The notes: a model not told the origin generated them from the sequence alone. DNA of 64,000 nucleotides from Babylonia areolata (GCF_041734735.1 NC_134897.1:5055204-5119203); one strand, 5' to 3'. Positions 21,987 through 34,601 are shown, counted from the first letter of the stretch. A program made the numbers and translations.

Positions 21987-24028
21987 GGGGCTCATGTACG
22001 TTTATGTGTATTTGACTGTGTGTCACGTGACCGGTCGAGGTTGAGGACCCACCTACAACCCGACAGGCCCCGCGCAATCTAATAAAAGAAAATTTAAGAA
22101 AAATGGGTCTCCGGATCCTCGCACGCTCAATTAAATGCAGCCAACACCAAGAATTTATACACAATACCAAACTTTATTCACTTACTCACACAGATATACT
22201 GACAACCGAAACAGCAGTGAAGCCTATTTCCCTCCACTCCCCAAACTTACTAACCCGCTAATACAAATCGCCACATCGTAAGTGGGAATGAGGGAAAAAT
22301 AAATGAGTAAATCACATTCGCTCGAACACGTACACTCACCCCTCTTGTGCACTGCTCTCACACATACACACGCATCCTCTACCGTCCATGTACGGCTCGC
22401 ATTGGTTCCGAACACAAAGGTCCTTGCCACAGACAACCCACGATGCCGGCGACCACTGAAAGTCCTAGTCCTTCAGTAGACAGGGGGTGTAAAGCGGTGA
22501 TCGTCGTGTACGTCGGGGACACCCCTGTAACAGTCTCAGGGAATTCACAGATCCAGGGAAGGCTGTGGGTGCCCAGGACAACGGCGGACCACTCTTCGGA
22601 GTTGTAAAGAGACTCGAGTCAAGAGTCAAGCAAAAAAAACAACAAAAAAACAACAACAACAAAAAACAATGCATGTGCTAAAGCAGACACACAGAGGGGT
22701 TTCGCACACACTCACATGTACAGCTGAATGCCTTAATACAACTGTAAAAAAACAAAACAAAAACAATAACAGAATGTGTGCACACAGATATACATAAATC
22801 TGAATCCACAAGGATTGGCAGGGCCATACTGCACTGAAATTAAAGTATGTATCTCAAATGCAGCAATAACAACACCAAAAACCTGAAATATATATCAACG
22901 GCCGCTCCCTGTTTATAGAAAAACAACAACAAAACTAGCATTCTTCACTCTTCCAACCTGACTCACCTCAAGAGCTCGTGAAAAAAAAGAAAAAAAAAGG
23001 GAGATTAAATCCCTGGAACTAGAACGTAGTTCCAGACCTCCTGGTCGGACACGGACCCAGGAAACGTAATGGCACTGGAGGCCCCAAAAACTCGAACCGA
23101 ATCGGCAAAAACCTCCTCACTCCAAAACGAATGGAGCAGGAACAGCCCCACACAGTGATTAGTGCGGCGTTGGCGACCGTTGGCCCCTTGCTTCTTCCGG
23201 AATAATCCCAGTCCCACAATTCCTTGCTGCGATGCACGCTTCCATTTCCGCCCCAGTACTCCACCACAAAGTCGTCGGACAACAGGTCCGTGTTTAGAGT
23301 CAAGTTGAAGTGAAACTCTTTGCCATCGGCGCGAAGCCCGCAAAACAAACTGTTCTTCTCCAGTTGATCTGACCCGTCGAGGTAGATTCCGCTTATCAAA
23401 CTTGTAGTTGAGCTAAACAACCGGCAGATATGCATGCACGAGAAAAAGAAAACATCAACCTGAGCTGACTAGAGGGAGGGAAGGAGCACACACTCATGCG
23501 CGCGTACAAACGCACATGTGCACGCACGCATAGAAATAAAGAAAGAAAGAAAGGGAACAAGAAAAACAAAACAAAAAAAAACAAAAAAACAAAAAAAACC
23601 CAAAAAAAACAGCGAAAATCATGACGTATTCGAGGGGTCAAGTTGACCAAAATTTCCTTCTTGTTTTTCAACACTACACTGTCGCACGCGACACTGTGCT
23701 TTCATATTTGTGAAACTGCATGTTTGGTGCATATCTGTTATGCATATGTGGGTGTATGTGTGAATGTGTGTCTCCATGTTTTACATTTATTTGCTTATTT
23801 ATCATCATTGTTGTCTTTATTTATTTATTTATTTATTTATTATTACTACTACTACTTTTTCATATTCTAATTATTATTTATTTATTTATTTATGTACACT
23901 TTTTTCTCAAGGCCTGACTAAGCGCGTTGGGTTACGCTGCTGGTCAGGCATCTGCTTGACAGATGTGGTGTAGCGTATATGGATTTGTCCGAACGCAGTG
24001 ACGCCTCCTTGAGCTACTGAAACTGAAA
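21150..24028 (+). mobile_element. 5'-inverted (twin-primed) copy of the RT-RNase H LINE, interrupted by an LTR-like insertion
   Basis: 21150-21908 matches 17124-17887 in the same orientation. 21909-22020 and 23699-24028 match the complement of about 17106-16691. The LINE reads minus at the source locus, so this copy is a sense 3' part preceded by an inverted upstream part, with about 17 nt lost at the switch. That is the layout known for twin priming. Flanking CTGTCACGACC at 21139-21149 and 24029-24039 forms an 11-bp target duplication inside the 52-bp minisatellite. CA, TA and GT tracts at 21182, 21305 and 21939 are inherited from the LINE 3' leader. Confidence 0.8.
22021..23693. mobile_element. 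LTR-like insertion (possible solo LTR)
   Basis: The 1,673-bp segment begins TGTCACGTG and ends CACGCGACA, so it has TG...CA ends with a short inverted repeat. It is flanked by CTGTG on both sides (22016-22020 and 23694-23698), a 5-bp target duplication of the size usual for LTR elements. It interrupts a sequence that is continuous at the related locus near 17020. No coding sequence is recognised, so a solo LTR is likelier than a whole element. It is younger than the LINE copy it sits in. Confidence 0.6.
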
Positions 24029-24513
24029 CTGTCACGACCCCACTGGAAAACAAGACAAAGTATTATGTGTTCTTTACTTGCTGTCTCGACCCCACTGGAA
24101 AACAAGACAAAGTATTATGTGTTCTTTACTTGCTGTCTCGACCCCACTGGAAAACAAGACAAAGTATTATGTGTTCTTTACTTGCTGTCACGACCCCACT
24201 GGAAAACAAGACAAAAGTATTATGTGTTCTTTACTTGCTGTCACGACCCCACTGGAAAACAAGACAAAGTATTATGTGTTCTTTACTTGCTGTCACGACC
24301 CCACTGGAAAACAAGACAAAGTATTATGTGTTCTTTACTTGCTGTCTCGACCCCACTGGAAAACAAGACAAAAGTATTATGTGTTCTTTACTTGCTGTCA
24401 CGACCCCACTGGAAAACAAGACAAAAGTATTATGTGTTCTTTACTTGCTGTCACGACCCCACTGGAAAACAAGACAAAAGTATTATGTGTTCTTTACTTG
24501 CTGTCACGACCCC
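24029..24513. repeat. 52/53-bp minisatellite, nine units
   Basis: The motif ccccactgg starts at 24038, 24090, 24142, 24194, 24247, 24299, 24351, 24404 and 24457, so steps are 52 or 53. The extra base is always an A in acaaaagt versus acaaagt. Units alternate between ctgtcacgacc and ctgtctcgacc. Because 52 is 1 modulo 3, all three + frames stay open through the array and code the same cycling peptide; this is not a gene. Confidence 0.95.
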
Positions 24514-25394
24514 CTAGGAGAAGAGGCCGAGAGCCGTTTCAAAACCTAACACCCCTCCCTGTTAACCAGATGACAAACAGAGAATACAGTTATTTCTCTT
24601 CCACATAAAATTTGTTTCCTTCCACACTCTCTGTCTCAATCACTTAGGCGGAAATTAAAGGCATGGTTCGCATTCACTCACACAAACTCACCCATACAGC
24701 TCTTACTAGTGAAAACACACACAAAAACAAGAACAACAATGATATACTAAAAATGTACAAACACGAAAAAACAACAGAAGACGTTCGCAAAACCACCTCT
24801 GCTCCTCTCAAATAAATGTTCTAAGGAATGTTTGTCTGCACATACACACGCACATATAACAACCCAAAGCAGACCGGCACACACATGTTCGTGCTTATGG
24901 TATAGTGTCTTTGCCGGCTTCAGGAAGCTTTTCTCTCAAAAGAAAAAGCACATTGACACACAGGTTCGGACGAACGTCGCCGGACAAAGGACGCAGACCT
25001 CTGACCAAAGGCCTGAGACTCCAATCGAAAGGCCCAGTTGCTACCACTCAAGATACAGTGCAAGGCAAGACAAAGGTCCAGGGCGCAAGTCAAAAGGCCG
25101 GGAAAACAGGACACAAGTCACGGGGAAGGACAAAACGAAGGCCTGGGACGCTAGTCGGAAAGCCAGAACACGGCGAGAGCTGGAACATTACGAAATTACC
25201 CCCCGTGCTGAGAGATACTATTCTTAATGTCAATTCTCAACAAAAAACGTACAGCACATTCAAAATGCAAAGCTGGAATATGATTCCACTGCCAAGACAA
25301 AAATACAGTATTCATATACAGCACTCGCACTCTCTACAGCCAACGTCCAGTTTTACGTAACTGGTAAAAGATACGATGGAAGAACTTTGAAGAA
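24514..25394. other. Unclassified stretch between minisatellite and LINE
   Basis: No gene is supported. The block may be the left part of an unidentified element: 24535 (aaaacctaacacccctccct) resembles 28325 (aaaacctaacctacacctcc) on the far side of the RTE-like LINE. Weak evidence only. Confidence 0.3.
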
Positions 25395-28195
25395 AACAAC
25401 TCAGGATGACAACAAACTGTACTTCAGCGGCAGAGAGGACAAACATGAACAAGGAGTTAGATTCGTGTTCACGAGAACTCCATGAACACTGTCAAGGGTT
25501 GCCGTCCACTTTCCAATTGGCTCATCACCATCCGCTTCAGGGCAACCCCGTTTAACACCACAAAAAAAAACACCCCCCCCCCAAAAAAAAACAAACAAAC
25601 AAAAAAACAAAAAAAAAACCCACCACCAATGTGCAGGCCTATGCTCCAACAACAGACTATGATGAGGAGGAAATAGAAAACTTCTATGAACAACTCCAGG
25701 AAGTTGTGGATCAGACACCCGATAAAGATATACTGATAGTACAAGGCGATTGGAATGCCAAAGTAGGAGAGGATGCATGCAAGAACTGGAAGAACACGTG
25801 CGATCGATACTTCAACAACAAGACTAACAAGAGAGGCTGAAGACTCCTGGAATTCGCAAGCCACAATGATCTGAAGCTTGTTAACACATTTGGCCCACAC
25901 AAAGCATCCAGAAGATGGACTTGGCACAGCCCGAGAGGAGAACATCACATCGAAAATGACGACATCATGGTGAAGAGGCACTTTCAGCCCAGTGTAAATA
26001 TTGCCAAGACAAGAAGTTTTCCAAGAGCAGATATTGGAAGTGACCACGAGTTAGTGATGACGACCTTCCAACTCCTTCTCAAGAAGGTAAACAAGCAGGG
26101 TCACAGAAGGATTAAGTTTGACCTCGAGAAGCTGAAGAATCCTGAGGTAGAAGAAGCTTTCAAAACAATGATAGGAGGGAAATTCCCTCCACTGGCCTTG
26201 CTTGATGCAGACGTTACAGACATGGATGCTTTGGTCAACAAGCTCAACACAGCAGTGACTGAAACAGCCCGTGAGATCTTTGGCCAGCACAGACCTAGAA
26301 AAACAGCTTGGGTTACATTTGACATCCTGGAATTGTGTGACAAACTCAAAGAGTTGAAGAAGGTTAGGTTTTCAACTGAAGGAGCAAAGCAGTAAAAGGT
26401 AATGAACCGGAAAATCAAGATAAACATGAGGAAAGCAAAGGAGATGGGTAGAAGAACGGTGCCAAGAAATACATGACAACCTCAAGAGAAACAACAGCAA
26501 GAAAGCCTACCATCTGGTTAAAGATCTGACCTATTCAAAACAAGATCGTACCGCCACTATACAGGATAAAGATAGGAACTGTCTCACAGAAGACAACGAC
26601 ATTCTAAACAGATGGACAGAATACTGCTCAGAACTGTACATCCACTAAGCCGAAGGAGATCCAGAGGTATTGAAACATCCACCAGTCACCAACACCAACT
26701 ATCCCATGCTACGGGAAGAAGTAGAGGCAGCAGTGAAATCGCTCAAACAAGGGAAGGCCACTGGAGTGGACAACCTCCCAGCTGAGCAAGTTCAAAGAGG
26801 AGGAGAAGCCATGACAGATGCCCTCCTTACCATTTGCAACAAGATCTGACAGATAGGAGAATGGCACACTGCCTGGACTCATTCACTGGTTATCACTTTC
26901 CAAAGAAGGGCTACCTGCAAGAATGTCAGAACTATCGTACAATCAGCCTTATAAGACATCCAGGCAAAGTCATGCTGAAAATCCAACTGAACAGGAGAAG
27001 CCTCAAGCAGAAAAGACCATTGCTGAGGAACAAGCAGGTTTCAGAGCAGGGTGCAGTACAAGTACAATGAACACATCTTCAGCCTGGGGGATACTGTGTG
27101 AGAGGCACCTACAACACCAACAGGATCTCTTCCGTGTGTTCGTAGACTTTAAGAAAGCTTTTGACAGGGTATGACACGCAGCCCACTGGTCTACAATGAA
27201 GTTGTATAACATCAACGCCAATTTGATCAAGGTCATAGAGAGCCTTTACAACAAAGCCACCAGCACAATGTGCTACAACGGCAGTACAGGAGAATGGTTC
27301 AGGACAACAGTTGGAGTCAGACAAGGCTGCCTACTCTCGCCGCCTCTCTTTAACATCTTCCTTGAGAGAATCTTGACTGACGCCTTAGAAGACCATGATT
27401 GATCAGTCAGCATTGGAGGCAGAACAATCAGAACAATCACAAACTTGCATTTTGCCGATGACATTGACGCCGTTGCGGGAAAATAGAGGAGCTTGTTAGG
27501 TTAGTGGAACGCTTGGACAAGGCATCAACAGCATACGGCATGGACATCAGTGCAGAGAAGACCAAGCTGATGACTAACAACTAGAGACCGTGCAGAGCTT
27601 CAAGTATTTAGGGCCAATGGTGATTGGTGAAGGATCAAAGCAAGAAGTACTGTCCAGGATCACCCAAACAACTGGGGCACTGTGCTGACTAAGCTGAAGA
27701 CTATACGGAATGGCAAGAACATTGCACTCAGCTCCAAGATCAGACTTATGCGTTCCTTGGTCATCTCGATCTTCCTGTATGCATGTGTAACGTGGAACCT
27801 CACGGCAGAGTCAGAAAAGAGGATACAAGCCACAGAAATAAGTTGCTTTCGAAGACTCTTGGGCATCACGTACAGAGATCACATAACCAACGAGGAAGTG
27901 AGGAACAGAATCAAGCAAGCCTTTGGACCTCACCGCTGTGAAAAAACGCAAATTGGGGTGGTATGGGCACATCACAAGATCAACACGACTTGCAAGAAAC
28001 GTTCCTGCAGGGCACTGTACAAGTAGGGAGAAGGAGAGGCAGACAGAAAAAGAGATGGGAAGACAGCATCCCAGAATGGACAGGTCTGAGGCTGAGCGAG
28101 GCCCTCATGGAAGCAGAAAACAGAGATGGGTGGAGGAAGGTGGTGCTAAAAGATCATCCAGACAATGGGGCAAGTCAAGTTAAGTGAACCGAATT
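25395..28195 (+). mobile_element. RTE-like LINE, decayed
   Basis: Endonuclease pieces KLYFSGREDKHEQGV (about 25410), QAYAPTTDYDEEEIENFYEQ (25631), VQGDWNAKVGEDA and IGSDHELVMTTF (26040) are followed by RT pieces KKGYLQECQNYRTISLIRHP (about 26900), EEQAGFRAG, FVDFKKAFDRV, GVRQGCLLSPPLFNIFLERI (27310) and HFADDIDAV (about 27450). The C-terminal end is at about 28190. The pieces fall in several frames with many stops. An A/C-rich simple sequence (25561-25630) sits inside the endonuclease. The 5' end is not located. Confidence 0.85.
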
Positions 28196-28199
28196 AAGG

Positions 28200-31100
28200 T
28201 GCAGTCATATCATGATGTTAAAACTCATTGATAATGAAATTGACAAAATCATTAACAAACGCCACGAGAAGTATACATTCACGCAGTGGCTGAAAAAGTA
28301 ATTAACCAAATAAATTTCGTGTCAAAACCTAACCTACACCTCCCTTTCTTGTCAACCCTCTACCTCTTTACACCCCCATACCCCTGATAGAAATACTGAC
28401 GCGCTAAGTTAACAAGTGGCTTCTTACCTGCTACATGTAGCGTACACGTATGACTACCACAAGGAAACGACGACGAAGACACACAGACGTGGCTCGATTG
28501 GAGGACAGGCGGCCTTCACTGTAAATGGTGCCAAGACGTCGGGGTAGCTTCCCCACCAATGCCGGAGGTGACCTGTAAACTAAGGCAGTCGGGCTGCAAA
28601 AGCCTTGAATGTTGTTGCTGTCCAACAATATCTCACACACGCTCAAGTGAACTCAGTAATGTGCACGTGGCTCGTGCACAAGTCAAAAATTCTACCCGAA
28701 CTGTAGGATGGGAAGAGGAGGAAACGTGAAAGGAGAGAGTGAAGAAAAAACGAAGTGCCACACGCCCTAACGGTTGTCACAAGTTGGAGAAATCTGAAAT
28801 CTTATTCATGCATTTCTGAGTCATACACAGTTTCTGATTTATTCAAGTTCCAAGTTAAGGTGCGCAAATTTGCATCAGCTCCCTATATTAATCTACAAAC
28901 GAAGGCGACATTACAAATCTTTTGCACAGGCCTCAACATAATATTGGAAGCTTCACATCAGCTATCGTCAGCTTTTTTAATGGCTGAAGTAAAATTCAAT
29001 CATAATGTTCATGTCAGCACACATCTACATGTCAGTGACTAAACGGACCTGCATGCCGTACACCGTGCATTGCTGACTCAGCATTCTGGGGCCGACAGAC
29101 ATGGGTCTGCACATTTCTGACATGGTTAAACAATTTCTTTTCCCAATTTAATATCATTACAAGAAAAAGGAAGGAATAAGAAAAGAAAACATTAGCAATA
29201 CAAAAACAAACAAAAAAACCCCCAACAAAACACAACAGTCTTGCACGAATGCCTGCGTGCGAATGCGAGCAAGAGATTTGTTGGAAAAAAAGACTTGAAC
29301 CAATGGATGTTTCGTTGGAAATGGTGTCTATGTGAGCTGAATCGACCTTGTTTCAAGGTCATACACGTTTTCAAGTCAAGATTACCAGTTCAGCAACGTG
29401 CCTTTTTCTCTCGAGAAACACTCCAGTGACCAGAAGGACCAGGAAGACAACACGATCAACCAGTCTCAGAGCGCTGATCTTCCTCATTGAACATAACTTG
29501 ATCAAGGTCACAACTGGCACAGTTTTGGTTCACAACATGGCTGGTGTTCGTTACTTACCTGCTTTTAATTCAACAGGTACAGTGATGTCGAAAATCAGAT
29601 CCTCTCCCATGTCCGTTGGAAATCTGTGTTGTGGATTGTGGTTCGTGTTGCTGTGTACGTCACAGGTTGACGTCAGCTGTAGAATATTCACCATGGCTGG
29701 AGGCAAGAAAAACATGTTGTGTTCTGTCCTCTCTGTGTGGAGACAATGTTCCATTTATTGATTATTTCTTGGTGTAAGTGTTCGGCTTTCAGACCATTAA
29801 GCAAATTTTAATATTATTGGAATTCATGTGAAGTAATTATCACAGGAGGCAAAATAGGTATTTTAAGGTGTACACCCTTACTAACGTCAAACCTGTTTTA
29901 ATTACTAAAATTTGAAAGGCTGAGTTTGGCAAGACGCATCCTGGTATACCACAACTGACCAATAAATGTCATACTGTAAATGCCGGGCAGTATAAGTTCC
30001 AGCACAAACAGGTCAAACCCAGAAGTTTAGCAAACTACAGCAGGGTCCACAGTCCATGGTCTGTTGACCAAAGAATCACAGGCAAGTTCTGGTACACTGT
30101 TCGGAGACCCCCCGAAAGTTTACGCAGATGCTTCGCTGACAAGTGTACAGTCACGATGTTTTGGTGACAACGGCTTCTCCAAGAGAATAGCCAACAAGCC
30201 GTGGTTTACGCTAGATATCAGTTAGTCAATATTTTTTCCCCAACCACACTATATAGGCACATACCAACAAGCCTCTCGCTCTCTGACCACCGGCTCTTAC
30301 CACCAGCTCTCTCACACCAGATCTCTCTGACCGGCTCTCTCACCAGCTCTCTCTTCCGCTTTTCAGAGTCTCTCCCGGCGCCGGCGTCCGACACACAAAC
30401 GTGTGTTGGGACTGCTAGCTCGGGGAGACCTAGACACGACTTTTCTTTGCACAGCAGGTATGGACCTTTAACATAGCCTCCATGTTCTAGGGAGTAGTAT
30501 TCTGAAGTTAGCGATGCCTAGGATGTTGTCGGCTATGGAAATGCTTAGAGGATGTTACTTGATTTAGAAATGTTTTATTTCAATAAATTCATTTGTGTAG
30601 TAACTACGAATAAATGAGATGCTAGACATTTAATTACTGCCTGTGTCTGTGTTAAACAAATTTATATCTTGCCTCTTCTCTGTGTGGTTGAAGGTTTGAA
30701 GAGCATGGTCGCACATCTTCACTGTATCATGTCAGGATAGTTCTTCCCGTCTCATTCTGTCTCTCGACTTGGTGCCCTATGTCGTTTTAGTCTATGAATA
30801 AATGTCGTTGCCTACCAGGAAGAAGTTAATTGAAGAACAAAGCTTCCTTCTTTAGAACAACCAAACTCTCACACTGTCATAGGGTATAATCCACGAATTC
30901 CCTTTCGTGTGATATAATCAATCAGCTGGGGGACTAAAATTAATGCTGTTCACGTCTTCCTTTTATATTTTTTTCAGGCTGGAACAGTATAAACATATTT
31001 GTTTAAATAAATATATTCTTGTTTTTTTATTCGTTTCTTATGAATTATGCATTAGTGGAAATTAAGAAATGAAACTGAGCATGGTTGAGAGAAAGAGAGA

Positions 31101-31715
31101 GGGGGTTATTTAAAAAAAAAAAAACAGTTCTAAAGCTTAATGCTCACTGTGTACTTTACGATACCATAGTCAGCCTGTGACAAAATGTACTATGACCCAA
31201 AGTAACTGGAACATGAACTCCTTTTGTTGTAACATTATGGTATTACGTGACACTATTTTGCTGCCCGTGGCAGATGCATGCATTAAAAATGCGCGACTTT
31301 AGGTTCCTTTTTAAAAGCTGAGAAACGTTGGGCTGCTCTGGGTGACAGAGGTTTGCATTTCCAGACAGTGGGCCCCAGGACTTTTTTTTTTTTTTTTTTT
31401 TTGAGCAGAGGACTCGAGGAAGTTGAGATGAACTGGCAGCATACAGGTGCTAAGAGTGTGTAACGCCGCGGTCCTTGATACGGAAAAGAGCTGAACGTTA
31501 TAGTGGAATGTTGTTCTGACAGAGACACTGAAATCAGAGACCTGCAATTTTGTAGCAGGTTCTAGTCACCAGTTATGTGCTCTGAACCTCAGACGAGTAC
31601 GATCAATACGTATACACGTCCCACTGAGGTGAAACATAGGTAGACATGTGTGTCTATCAACAGTGACTGACTTTGTCAGTCTGTGTGGGGCAGGGAGGGA
31701 GAGAAAGCAGGGATA
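28200..31715. other. Unclassified intergenic DNA
   Basis: No gene or complete element is recognised. It includes a pure T run at 31381-31402 and AT-rich DNA. A promoter-like or LTR-like patch at 30240-30610 is described separately. Confidence 0.4.
30240..30610 (+). promoter_or_regulatory. TATA-containing, pyrimidine-rich leader; possible promoter or LTR piece
   Basis: ctatataggcac near 30248 is a good TATA box. It is followed by CTCT-rich DNA, a donor-like cagcaggtatgg near 30456, and aataaa signals near 30580-30610. This could be a host promoter about 4.3 kb upstream of the COUP-TF start, or part of an old LTR. No flanking duplication was found, so neither reading is secure. Confidence 0.25.
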
Positions 31716-31720
31716 AGGAG

Positions 31721-31721
<1 letters not shown>

Positions 31722-31767
<46 letters not shown>

Positions 31768-31803
31768 CTCGCGCGCGCGCGTGTGTGTGTGTCAGTGTGT
31801 GTG
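31722..31803. repeat. (GT)n microsatellite with CG core
   Basis: A long GT run is broken by gctcgcgcgcgcgcg near 31768, then GT again. 31804-31900 continues GT-rich. Confidence 0.95.
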
Positions 31804-31899
31804 CCAAGTTACTCTCTATCAGTGTATGCCAGTGTGTATGAACGAGTGAGTGTGTGAGATGTTCTTGTGCCACTGATGCGCAAGACTGTGCGTGTATGT

Positions 31900-34302
31900 T
31901 TGTGTCTCAGTGTGCCGGTGGGTGGTATGCATGCACGGTGAAGGATATGGCAGGAGGCAGATTACTGGCTGTCCGCATCAACTGGTGGTTGCAACAACGC
32001 GTCAGTTAATCAGTGCACATGGTCTTACAGGTGACCGCCGGTTCTGCCGCTATCACCATCACCTTCACGTGTCCAGAAAACCACCAACAGGGACTCCATC
32101 CCCGAATACCTTTCCGGGCTGACACCCACGCCCACTCTTCGAATGAGTCGTTGTGATGTCCATCATCCGTACTGCACGATGCTCCCAGGCGGGTCCGTGG
32201 GGGAGACAGGACCAGACGATTGGTCCACACTCATTTCTGACCCTTTATTTCAGCACGCGCCAAGCGGAGAGACACGGTGGTCTGGGGGCTGGGCCATGCG
32301 CGCGCGTCATGACCCGCCCCGTGTGTGCAGCCAATAGTGTGCCGCTTTCCCTCTGCCCATGTGTCGCTGGGAGGGAAGGGGAGGGGGAGTCAGGGTGTTC
32401 TGATGACTGTATGGGGGAGAACCGGACCCCCTGTTCTAACTGACACTGTCAACCCTATCGAGAGGCGTAGTCATAGAAACTGTCATGCGCCCTGACCACA
32501 GCGGAGCGCGGCAGACGGTCCCTCCTGGGTGCCAGACAGGGTGCGGGCGGCATGCAGATCTGTTGACCCGTGACTCCCGCAACACGCACACACATACCGC
32601 CCCACGTCTCACCCAGCCAGCAGTGCGAGCTATCGCGGATCCGGACGCGGACTGATAAAACGCAAGCAGCGTGTGTAGTCAGTGCAGCGGGTGTAGGAGT
32701 CACGACATCACGCCCAGCTGACGCTCTGTCCCAACTTTCCGCAACTTCTCCTCTCTCCAAACCTGTGTCAGACATGTAGCAGGGAGAAAGTAACCGTCCT
32801 GTTGGCGTGATGTGCACAGCGTAGCGGTGTAGGGCACAGTGTTTTGTGTGTGTCGTGGTGACTGGGTCGGTGTGTGTGCTGGCGGCAGCTGCCAGTTCAC
32901 CTCTCCTCTTACAGGGCTGTCTGTGGTGTTTGCAGGGCAGGGTGCACAGGGATGAGGTGCACAGTGTGTACCTGTGTGTACATGTGCTGTGCTGTCTGTC
33001 ACCTGGGCCACAGCTGTGCCGTGTGACCATCTCGGACCGTTCATTGACCACTTTGCCGTGCTGCCTACTGTGCATGGGGATACAAAATGAGAGCAAAAGT
33101 TGGGTCAGTGCTGCGGCATCATCAGAGAACGAATCGATATTGCATTTACACCAGTCCCACTGATCCTGACCTTGTTACCCCTGGTTGGACACAGCACTGT
33201 ATCAGACGTGCTCCTTAGCAGTGGAGGGGCACTGAGACGACACACATACAACACTGTGGCGTGGTGCACACATCTGGCCTGTCCCCTAACCTCTGATTGG
33301 CAGCGCAGTTTACAATAAAGTTTGCCAGTTTCAGGACCAGTATTGATATTACTATCAATGAATAAATATATTTATTTATGAGAATCATAGTTGGAAATTG
33401 TTGATAAAGGTATGTTCTGCTGTTCTATTGTCGAGTAACCTCACCAAATATTGCGTTGCTTGTCATATTCAAAGTCAAAACCTATTTCAGAATGTCTGAG
33501 TTAAAAGTATAAAGCAGACAAAACCAATCTGCAAACGATATTTACAGTATGGATATGGCATCTTTTCCTACAGTGCATTGACGGTGTTGACATTGTGTTG
33601 CTTACTTCCTGTGTGGGTCACGCCATGTTGTGACAGCGGGCAGGTCTGTGGCCGTGGATAAGACAGGTCACGGCGACAGTGGATTCACAGATTAGAATCG
33701 ACTGCAGGAAATGGTTTCATCGCCATACTTCCTCCGTGTGATGAACATGTCATCTGCTCGGACCTGTGCAGTCATGTTGGACTGGATTCAGTGACAACTG
33801 CCTCTGACAGTGTGGCGGTAGGACTGCTACAGTGGTGCCTGACATGGGTGCTTCGTCTCCTGTCACATGTCGGTCAGTGGTATGAGAGTCTGTCTCCAAA
33901 CTACCGGGAAAGTCTTCTTGTCAACTGTTGCCAGTCAAGCTGTCTTCGCCATATTGACAGCTCGGCTCATCTTGCGGATTTCAAGGCTTTCATCCAAATC
34001 ATTTTCAGAGATTATATCTATTCATGATCGTTTAAATATAAAAGCATTGTTTTTCGTATGACAGAGGAAGACCATTCTTGACTAATTGGCAAAGTCTTCT
34101 AAAGATATTTTGAGCTTCACGTATTCGCAAAGGGAAGACAAGAATATTATCTAGACATTGCAGAGAGTAGGACGTGTTACACAGACAACCATATGTATGT
34201 AGATGTGCTTTGGAGGAGGGTTTTACACACTAGAGTGTGTGAAAACAAGAACTTGTCACAACAGTGGTTACAGAGTGTATAGAGAGCGGTGTTGGGAGTA
34301 AA
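31900..34302. other. Repeat-poor region upstream of COUP-TF (probable promoter/5' leader)
   Basis: No mobile element is recognised here. 32100-33300 is comparatively rich in G, C and CpG. A 642-base open frame on the minus strand (32455-33096) looks like a by-product of composition. I could not place a transcription start. Regulatory function is inferred only from position. Confidence 0.4.
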
Positions 34303-34502
34303 AAGAGTGTGACACTGACAGTAGATTGGTGCACATGACAGAGTGTGACACTGACAGTAGCTTGGTGCACATGACGACAGAGTGTGACACTGACAGTAGC
34401 TTGGTGCACGTGACGACAGAGGGTGACACTGACAGTAGCTTGGTGCACGTGACGACAGAGTGTGACACTGACAGTAGCTTGGTGCACGTGACGACAGAGT
34501 GC
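34303..34502. repeat. 39-bp minisatellite with E-box cores just upstream of the COUP-TF start
   Basis: Five tandem units share gacactgacagtag, starting at 34311, 34347, 34386, 34425 and 34464 (spacings 36, 39, 39, 39). Units 3-5 contain gcacgtgacgaca, which holds the palindromic E-box CACGTG next to a TGACG half-site; units 1-2 have CACATG. The array ends about 100 bp before the COUP-TF ATG, so it lies in the proximal promoter or 5' leader. Because 39 is a multiple of 3, it produces long meaningless open frames on the minus strand. Confidence 0.9.
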
Positions 34503-34601
34503 TGACACAAGGCCGCCTGCAGTGCCAGTGATCACAGACAGTGCCGACAGAAGAAGACAGCCCTGTCACATGGACTTTGCTGGGGGAGAGGTGATCACAG
34601 G

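Noticed and set aside
22347-22607. Small + strand frame of 86 codons
   Set aside because: Lies wholly within the LTR-like insertion and shows no recognisable domain.
24029-24513. CRISPR-like regular repeats
   Set aside because: Units are contiguous without distinct spacers, and the setting is clearly eukaryotic nuclear DNA.
24065-24608. Three overlapping 150-176 codon + strand frames
   Set aside because: All three frames translate the same 52-bp minisatellite; a cycling peptide, not a gene.
32455-33096. 213-codon open frame on the minus strand upstream of COUP-TF
   Set aside because: No domain, composition follows the local GC-rich DNA, and overlapping open frames exist on the other strand. 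Not supported as a gene.
34177-34569. Repetitive open frames on the minus strand (13-residue repeats)
   Set aside because: They follow from a 39-bp minisatellite whose unit is a multiple of three.
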